From: Onthophagus taurus
Lineage: Eukaryota > Arthropoda > Insecta > Coleoptera > Scarabaeidae
Direction of reading: 5' to 3'
DNA length: 64,000 nt
Assembly: GCF_036711975.1 (NCBI RefSeq)
Contig: NC_091975.1
Location: 3,040,501 to 3,104,500 of the forward strand
Part shown: positions 58,086-64,000 of the stretch, piece after piece
How the letters are laid out: every line of letters starts with the position of its first letter
Numbering within the stretch: position 1 is the stretch's first letter
Notes under the pieces: generated by a model
The model's database searches: none
What the model saw: only the letters and a program-made list of their open reading frames with translations
Told to the model about the DNA's origin: nothing
Program-made: the position numbers and the translations under genes

Positions 58086-59328
58086 ATGTTTGCTGCCAGA
58101 TTGATCGCCCCTGCTGCCGTCAGAAGCGCCGTAAGTTTCTTTTTAAAACCTTTCCATAAACAAAAATTAATTTTCACCGTTCTTATTATCTAACCAAGTC
58201 AAGTCCATTTCATAGTTTTAAAGGTTACTTCATTTTTTTTTGCACTCCTAGGCGATTACATAACATCGAAATGTAATCCTAATCTTGGAATTCTTTTTAA
58301 TTTTTGAAGTATTTTTTAATTCTTTTTTGTAATTGACGATTAATTTGATTTTGATTTAATTTTTTTCTAGCTGATCTCGAACACTAAACAATATTTGAGG
58401 CCGTTGAGCAGTGTGGTTGCCCAAAGTCAATCTTTAGTTCAGAGCCCAATTGTACAACAACACCAGACAAAACCAGCTTTGTTACCTGCGATACGCGGAT
58501 TCCAAACTTCACAAGTTAGCAGGGACATTGATTCTGCTGCTAAATTTATTGGTGCGGGTGCTGCTACCGTAGGAGTTGCCGGATCTGGTATGCTTTATTT
58601 CAAAGTAATATTTTCCTTCCTAATCCTTTTTCGCGTCATTTCTTTAGTGCGTAATGATGACATTTTTAATAAATCAATGAAATTTTTATGATTTCTTTAT
58701 CTTCCTTGGATGTCTGAGCACGCACAATTAATTTTAAAGTATTTTTTTATGAAAATATTAGGTATTGGTATTGGTCTTGTTTTTGGATGTTTAATAATTG
58801 GATATGCTAGAAACCCTTCCTTAAAACAACAATTATTCTCCTATGCTATCCTTGGTTTCGCCCTTTCCGAAGCGATGGGACTATTTTGTTTGATGATTGC
58901 CTTCCTTATGCTGTTTGCCCTTTAATCCTGAAGCTATTAAAAGTGAACTGATTTTTCCTTAAGGTTATTTAAAGACTGTATTGATACCTGTATATAAGAA
59001 CTAAGTAAATAAGGTACTGTAGTGATTTTTTATTAATTTCTAATTTATGTATTTTATTATAAATTATATTTTAAAATGGCGCATCTAATTCCTATGTTTC
59101 CCAACATCCTTTTAATATATTTAATTATTAACTCGGCTTGAGTTATTTATTATATATATTTTAGGTGCTGGTATTGGAACAGTGTTCGGCTCCTTAATCA
59201 TTGGTTATGCCAGGAATCCATCGTTAAAACAACAACTTTTCTCGTATGCCATCTTAGGTTTCGCCTTGTCTGAAGCCATGGGTCTGTTCTGTCTTATGAT
59301 GGCGTTCTTGCTGTTATTCGCTTTCTAA
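58086..59328 (+). CDS. ATPsynC: Mitochondrial ATP synthase F0 subunit c (ATP5MC)
   Basis: Coding exons 58086-58130, 58371-58587 and terminal exon 59165-59328 encode 141 residues. Subunit c forms the proton-translocating ring of F1F0 ATP synthase in the inner mitochondrial membrane. Seen: a mitochondrial presequence ([15 protein letters not shown]…), the cleavage region around [20 protein letters not shown], and the mature hairpin. Helix 1 has the glycine repeat GAGIGTVFG, the loop is ARNPSLKQQ, and helix 2 carries the proton-binding glutamate in FALSEAMG and ends LLLFAF. A second, intact, same-length version of the last exon lies at 58762-58925 and would give an alternative C-terminal 54 residues. 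A U14-like snoRNA sits in the intron after exon 2. AATAAA is at 59520. Confidence 0.96.
58646..58726 (+). ncRNA. SNORD14: U14-like box C/D snoRNA in ATP synthase c intron
   Basis: Box C ATGATGA at 58654-58660 and box D CTGA at 58714-58717. GTGCGT (58647) pairs with ACGCAC (58720) as a perfect terminal stem. The guide before box D is CTTCCTTGGATGT, identical to that of the RpL15 copy, with the shared longer stretch TTATCTTCCTTGGATGTCTG. It pairs with 18S ACATCCAAGGAAG. The rest of the RNA differs from the RpL15 copy, and domain A is not evident. It sits 35 bp before exon 3a, so splicing choice could affect its release. Confidence 0.88.
58762..58925 (+). CDS. ATPsynC: Alternative last exon 3a of ATP synthase subunit c
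   Basis: This 164-bp exon has the same length, splice phase and acceptor type (ATTAG|GT) as exon 3b at 59165, its own stop, and no disruption. It encodes the full helical hairpin with the proton-binding motif ALSEAMG and loop [10 protein letters not shown]. Compared with 3b, the glycine helix reads [14 protein letters not shown] instead of [14 protein letters not shown], and the end reads [10 protein letters not shown] instead of [10 protein letters not shown]. Six residues differ in 54, yet many codons differ at third positions, so the two exons are old and protein-constrained. Using 3a excludes 3b. No perfect AATAAA was seen between 58926 and 59150, though AATAAG occurs near 59008. Confidence 0.85.
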
Positions 59329-60110
59329 ATACGCTCACTGCCGGGGGCTTCGTCAATAACATTTATTATAATATACATAAAAATACCATAAGATCGAACA
59401 TCCGAGAATTACAAAAAAACCAACATCAGCATCGGTGATCACCATCTAGTAAATTCTTAATTTTAATAATGATAATTTTCTTTTTGTTTCTATCCTAACG
59501 TCTGCAGCAACAGAACGGAAATAAATCCTTTATTAATTGTTCTAAATTGGGCGTCGTCTTTATTATTTCTTTTTTTTTTTGTTGATTGGGTTCACAAAAC
59601 AGGGGGCGCGTGTCGAGGGGGCTTCGCGATTCCTTTTGTTTCCCCAATTTCTCAAAAAATCTGGTATCCAGTGACTTTTGGGTATTTTTTTCTTAGAAAG
59701 AGGTGCCGCATGTACTGTTTTACTTTAACTATGGAAGTCAACAATAAAAGAATGTTTCTGTTAAAATGAGATTTTTTTTTTAAACTACGTATCAATAAAG
59801 TTTTAGAAAATATTGTTTTTGATTTTTAAAATTTAATTCCACGTGAATTCTTTTTATTGTAAAGGTAAGTTAAATGAAATAGATGGTCTTATTATTCATA
59901 TACTTCATAAATATGTTATTTTGTAATAACTTCGGCCGATTTTTATACACATATCCAAGTTAAAAAGTTATTACTTCTTATAGTGCTAAGAGAGTCATTC
60001 AAAAATATAGACTATGAAGTATTTGATGTGCTTTAGTGAAGTCCAATATTCCATTCTTAACCCTTTGAAGGAATTTATGAAATAGAGGCTCAAAAAGTAA
60101 TTCTCAAGGA
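59329..60110. other. 3' UTR of ATP synthase c and intergenic DNA
   Basis: Poly(A) signal AATAAA at 59520 followed by a T-rich downstream tract. The rest is unremarkable. Confidence 0.5.
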
Positions 60111-60960
60111 AAGACTATCGCAATATTTGTGATTAATGAAAAAATTATAGCCAATGCAATTACAACTATGGAGAGATGGGGACTGAGCAAAATAAAGACG
60201 CCATTCAAGGACTGTATTCTAGGGGAAGTTTGGGTTTTAATCTATCTTTAAAGAAATCTATCTTCAAGTACGCTAGAAAGAAAGCAAATGAAGAACATTT
60301 TAATATCTTGGGAGAAACACTTAACCATGCACAATCTCAACAAATTTATAACATTGATGACGCCAGCTTCATACTACATCCAAGTAAGACTAAAGTTCAG
60401 AAATAAACTCCTAATGAGGAAGGTGTTGTTGTGACACAGCCACCCCTTTAGTAGAATTTTGATGATGTCATGAACTACAAAATTCCTAAACACCAATTCA
60501 TTAATTTTGGAGAAATTTTTTCTGGGAATCGTTTTTTTATTGTGGCATCTTTCAATGATTGGAAGGATATTGCAGAAGGATAAGCAACTGCAATACAATT
60601 GTCATAAAAGGTTTAAATGTTTTAATTTCAAAATACTGATGTTGGTGACCAAATGAAATTATTGCCAAAACTATTGTTATTAATGGCCCTCCTCTTTCTC
60701 CTGACATAGTAATTTTTGATGCTTCATGGACGATCTTGAATTCAGTTCAATTTGGTGGAAAATTTTTACTTATCAGAAAAAAGCTCCATCGTCGTGGATT
60801 TCATCTGAACGAAAACGGGATAGTACTACGGATCTTATGGACGGAAACGTTAATGATGATAAATGAAAAACTAATAAATTTTAATAAAAGAAAAGTTGTA
60901 ACTTACAAAAAGCATTTTTACTTGCATTTGTTTGACAATTAAACAAGCACCGTTCTTGTG
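60110..60960 (+). mobile_element. Decayed pogo/jerky-like transposase
   Basis: Translations in shifting frames give AITTMERWGLSKIKTPFKD, KYARKKANEEHFNILGETL and IYNIDDASFILHPSKTKV. The last corresponds to the first catalytic aspartate region of pogo-type DDE transposases (usually IYN.DETG…). Later LFLMALLFL and GKFFTYQKK-like pieces are too weak to assign. Multiple stops and shifts are present. Terminal repeats were not found. Confidence 0.65.
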
Positions 60961-61565
60961 AAAAGGTTAAAATTTGTTCTCTACTTATTACACTTCATCT
61001 TAGAGGTAATTTATTAGTCAACCTATTCAGACGATTGTTATATATAAGTGACGTCCCCTATTATTGTTATTGATAAAGGTCTTGTATAAGAGTCTATTTT
61101 TAAAGTGTAAATTAGAAATTTACTTCTATAATATATACACATCTTAATTTATTATTACAGTTATAAATAATTTGGTTTATATGTGTAACATAAATGAATT
61201 ATATTTGGATATTTGAATAGTATAGGTGTTAAATCCAGAAATTTCACTTTATTTTTGAAACAAAATAATTTTGGGTATACATTTATTTACATAAAACATT
61301 TAATCTTTACATAAATATACAATTTAGACATATACGTAAATACTTTGGACGTTACTCTGTACGTCATTTAATTTAACTTAATAAGTAGAATCACATTGAT
61401 TTTTTTTAATTTATAAGTACATCTTACATTATATCAGTTTTTTTTCTTTCAAGAATCAGTGCACCTTGTCTTTTTCTTTTTTTTTATGAAATTTGAAATT
61501 TAAATCTCATAAATCGTTTCCAATTCATTTCCAGTCGTAATATTCCCCATGGAAATCCACTGTGG
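60961..61565. other. AT-rich intergenic DNA, 3' UTR of the minus-strand gene
   Basis: No coding features. TTTATT near 61281 reads AATAAA on the minus strand and could end the transcript of the exon at 61566. Confidence 0.4.
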
Positions 61566-62120
61566 CTATGTGATATCCTCATTAACTTCCTCCATGTATT
61601 TCACCAAATCGGAACTGCTGAATTCCATTTCGTCCATATCTTGCAAACTTGAATTACTTATAGTGTTTCCCATATCCGGGCTATTATTATCAATCTTAAA
61701 AGTATCACTTTTTCTTGTACCTTTAAATAGAGCGGTACACCTTCTCCAGAAATTCATCTTTTCGATTTTCCTTTGTCTCATTTTCTTTTGACAATTTTGT
61801 CGAAGCTTCGGTACCGGTAACAAAGCGTTTTCAACGGTAGTTTTCGTATCGGATTTGATCAAATTGGTGAATACGGTCGTTTGATTCGTTGGAGTAAGAA
61901 GCCGGGGACGAAAATTTGTTGTTGAATGTTGTCTTGAATTCGGTGCGCTTTTCGATTTTGATCCGATTTTATCTATTCGTATTTCTGTTGTGGCTGTGCT
62001 TGCAGCACCATCAGATACCGAACGTTGATAATTCCTCGAAGGATGATATTTGGATAAAACCGAATAACTTCTATTTAATTCACGTTCACGTCTTGTTTTG
62101 CAAAGTTGGGCTAAGGTTGT
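61566..62120 (-). CDS. Last exon of an unidentified gene (184 codons)
   Basis: An open frame of 184 codons starts right after a good acceptor (a pyrimidine-rich tract then CCAG at 62121) in phase 0 and ends at TAG 61566. There is no start codon in this exon, so upstream exons must exist, probably beyond 64000. The peptide begins TTLAQLCKTRRERELNRSYS. It is basic, with clusters such as KMRQRKIEKMNFWRRC, and ends acidic, MEFSSSDLVKYMEEVNEDIT. It has no membrane segment or domain that I recognise. It could be the cytoplasmic tail of a receptor or channel, but that is a guess. Codon use and the clean acceptor make a real exon likely. Confidence 0.65.
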   Translation of the reverse strand, partial: TTLAQLCKTRRERELNRSYSVLSKYHPSRNYQRSVSDGAASTATTEIRIDKIGSKSKSAPNSRQHSTTNFRPRLLTPTNQTTVFTNLIKSDTKTTVENALLPVPKLRQNCQKKMRQRKIEKMNFWRRCTALFKGTRKSDTFKIDNNSPDMGNTISNSSLQDMDEMEFSSSDLVKYMEEVNEDIT

Positions 62121-64000
62121 CTGGAAAAAGAATAAGAAAAAGATATTTTAAATTTATTAATAAATCCATAAATCTTTTATTTTAGGTTATAGGAAAATCC
62201 CAACAAAAACTTTTTATTGCTTCGAACGTTTTCTGGCTTGCCTTACAGAGTTATTCTAGTATTTAAAAGAGCTTGGAAATGTAAATTTTTAACGAAAAGT
62301 CGACGTTACCATAAAAGAAGGAAGCTAAAAGACTCGAGACGACACTTCGTGGGTTAAAAACTTGGCCTCTTTACACTTTTTTAGTTCGTCTAGGACTTTA
62401 TAAATTATAACTCGATTATAATGCGAGCCGTCTTCGTTTTAAAATAGATAATTCGGAACGGTTTCTTTTTTAACCTTTATAAATTATTCATCTACTTGGT
62501 TTTATAATTATTTTATTTATTCTTACAAAAATGCAAATCGTTTTTTACCTAATCTTGTTCTAATAGTTTTAACAATTTTATAATTTTATTTATATGTTCT
62601 ATTATAATGAGTACGAAATTGTTCCATGTGTTAAAACAAAGGGTCTTTTGATTATCCTCATCGTTTATACATTCAACTCTCTAGTCCCGATTTCTGTTAG
62701 TAACGTATGCGACCCGAAAATTCACTATTACTCTCGCAGTTTGAATCTAGATTGAATACACAACATCTCCTTTATCTTTAGGGGAGGATATACGTGAGGT
62801 TTTGATTTAATTAGTTTGACTACTAAAGTGTACTTATACTAGGAATCGTCTCTGTGATATGATATAACGAGGTACTCATTAATAACACCTATAGGTACTA
62901 TAAATTATTAAAAACTCTCCTTTTGGTTAATTTCGATTACTACTAAACTATATTAGATGAAACAATTCAATATGAGTTTGTTAACAATCTACCCGACTTA
63001 ATTGCGGTTAGATTCAAATTGCATTCGCGGTGGAGATTTGAATTGGTCATTTTGTCATTGCAACAGGTTCCAATAACCGCCACTGATATTAAGTGGATAT
63101 GAAAATATGCTTTACAATCGAGTTTATGTGACCTTAGTGAGAATTCAATGCAATTTCGATTCCACTTCGTCATTGTTTTCTAAGTTCCTATTTTTCAAAT
63201 ACTCATATTGATTTTCAATCAAAACATATTTTCTTTATTTTAGTCTTGAATTGGCTTTTAAAGGAAAAATCCTTTCTTTGTTGTTTTGTTGAAATGTGAA
63301 TTGATTTCTTTTTTAAATATGTTACGATTAACAATACGTTTTAATTAATTGGTAAAAGATTGATAGTTAATATAATATAAATCGTTTTTTAATTGATTAT
63401 GATTCTAATCACGCGAGTAGCGAATTGCAAGAACATTGTGATGAACAAGAGGGTCCAATTATGGTACTAAACGACGATTCGAGATCGGTCCGTGACGAAG
63501 TTATATTATAGTGGGAAGAGGAGCGGTCGTGTAATACAATTTCCGGTTTGAAATGTCCCGATGGGCGCGTTTATAACATTACTCTCACTTACACTTTACT
63601 TGTATTAAAAATGTACTTATCTTATTTTAATATAATTACATATTTGTCATTACTTTACTCGTTACGTTGTGATGGGGACTAGGTTGGTTGTCGGATTTTA
63701 TGAGCAAAATCCCTGTAGAGCAACGTTAAAAACGGGGCTTAAATATTCCCTCTCTAAATAAATCTGGGGAACGTTTTTAAAATAATCCGATTTTCTGTTT
63801 CATTTTGTTTGTGTGTCACTTAATTTTCTGCAAAATGCATTTGTATTCATTTAAAAGTTATTTATTGTCGAGATAATTTACAAAAGGAAATGGAAATATA
63901 ATATTTCGTTGAACGTTGGTAGGTATTTCAGAAAATTCATATGTTTGGAATGCGAACAGATGTTATTTCTCTCTCAATTTCGCTGATATTACTTTGCTTG
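62121..64000. other. No gene recognised; probably intron of the minus-strand gene
   Basis: No convincing exon on either strand. If the 61566-62120 exon is real, this stretch is its preceding intron at least in part. Confidence 0.4.

Noticed and set aside
58710-58761. Extension of the alternative ATP synthase c exon upstream to an ATG-like start ([12 protein letters not shown]…)
   Set aside because: This part is the 3' end of the snoRNA and the intron. Phase and homology show that the exon starts at the acceptor at 58762.
60176-60406. 76-codon frame as a host gene
   Set aside because: It is part of a decayed pogo-like transposase, with matching pieces in other frames on both sides.
1-64000. 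tRNA genes, rRNA, CRISPR arrays, prokaryotic operons
   Set aside because: No tRNA A/B-box pairs, rRNA segments or spaced short repeats of CRISPR type were seen. Introns and Hox content show eukaryotic nuclear DNA.

Overview
The window is AT-rich nuclear DNA of an insect. It has short GT-AG introns, a clear labial Hox gene, the insect photoreceptor protein chaoptin, a ZAD-type zinc-finger gene (an arthropod-typical class) and many small DNA transposons and decayed LINEs. The style suggests a beetle or another holometabolous insect, but the species cannot be fixed from the sequence alone.

Layout. 1-13.1 kb: no recognisable gene; somewhat more GC-rich than the rest, with a minisatellite and a Tigger-like MITE. 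13.1-21.2 kb: a compact housekeeping cluster. It holds a LINE tail, then NAXE (+), TRMT5 (-), a ZAD/C2H2 zinc-finger gene (+) divergent from TRMT5 across a 146-bp promoter, and splicing factor SF3A3 (+) with a pogo-like transposon filling one intron. A second copy of the TRMT5 5' end and promoter lies downstream of TRMT5. 21.3-23.2 kb: a gene-free nest of inverted repeats, MITEs, palindromes and a 122-bp tandem repeat. 24.2-29.2 kb: chaoptin (+), seven exons. 30.0-39.9 kb: labial (-), two coding exons around an 8.8-kb intron that carries a LINE remnant and a 188-bp tandem array. 40-49.9 kb: labial upstream DNA, with a perfect match to the Lab/Exd autoregulatory site about 0.5 kb from the start codon and a 1.13-kb tandem duplication further out. 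49.9-59.5 kb: TMED3/7-type p24 gene (+), eIF4B (-), RpL15 (+) divergent from eIF4B, and ATP synthase subunit c (+). 60-61 kb: a decayed pogo-like transposase. 61.6-62.1 kb: the last exon of an unidentified minus-strand gene. 62.1-64 kb: nothing recognised.

How the genes relate. Apart from labial and chaoptin, the genes are broadly expressed: NAD(P)HX repair, tRNA m1G37 methylation, U2 snRNP assembly, early secretory transport, translation initiation, ribosome, and mitochondrial ATP synthase. RpL15 and the ATP synthase c gene both carry intronic box C/D snoRNAs with the same U14 domain-B guide, which links these two host genes to 18S rRNA modification. The ATP synthase c gene also has two intact, same-length alternative last exons.

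All exon boundaries were read by eye from GT/AG sites, reading frame and known protein families. Reading frames close exactly in every multi-exon model given. No search or alignment program was run.
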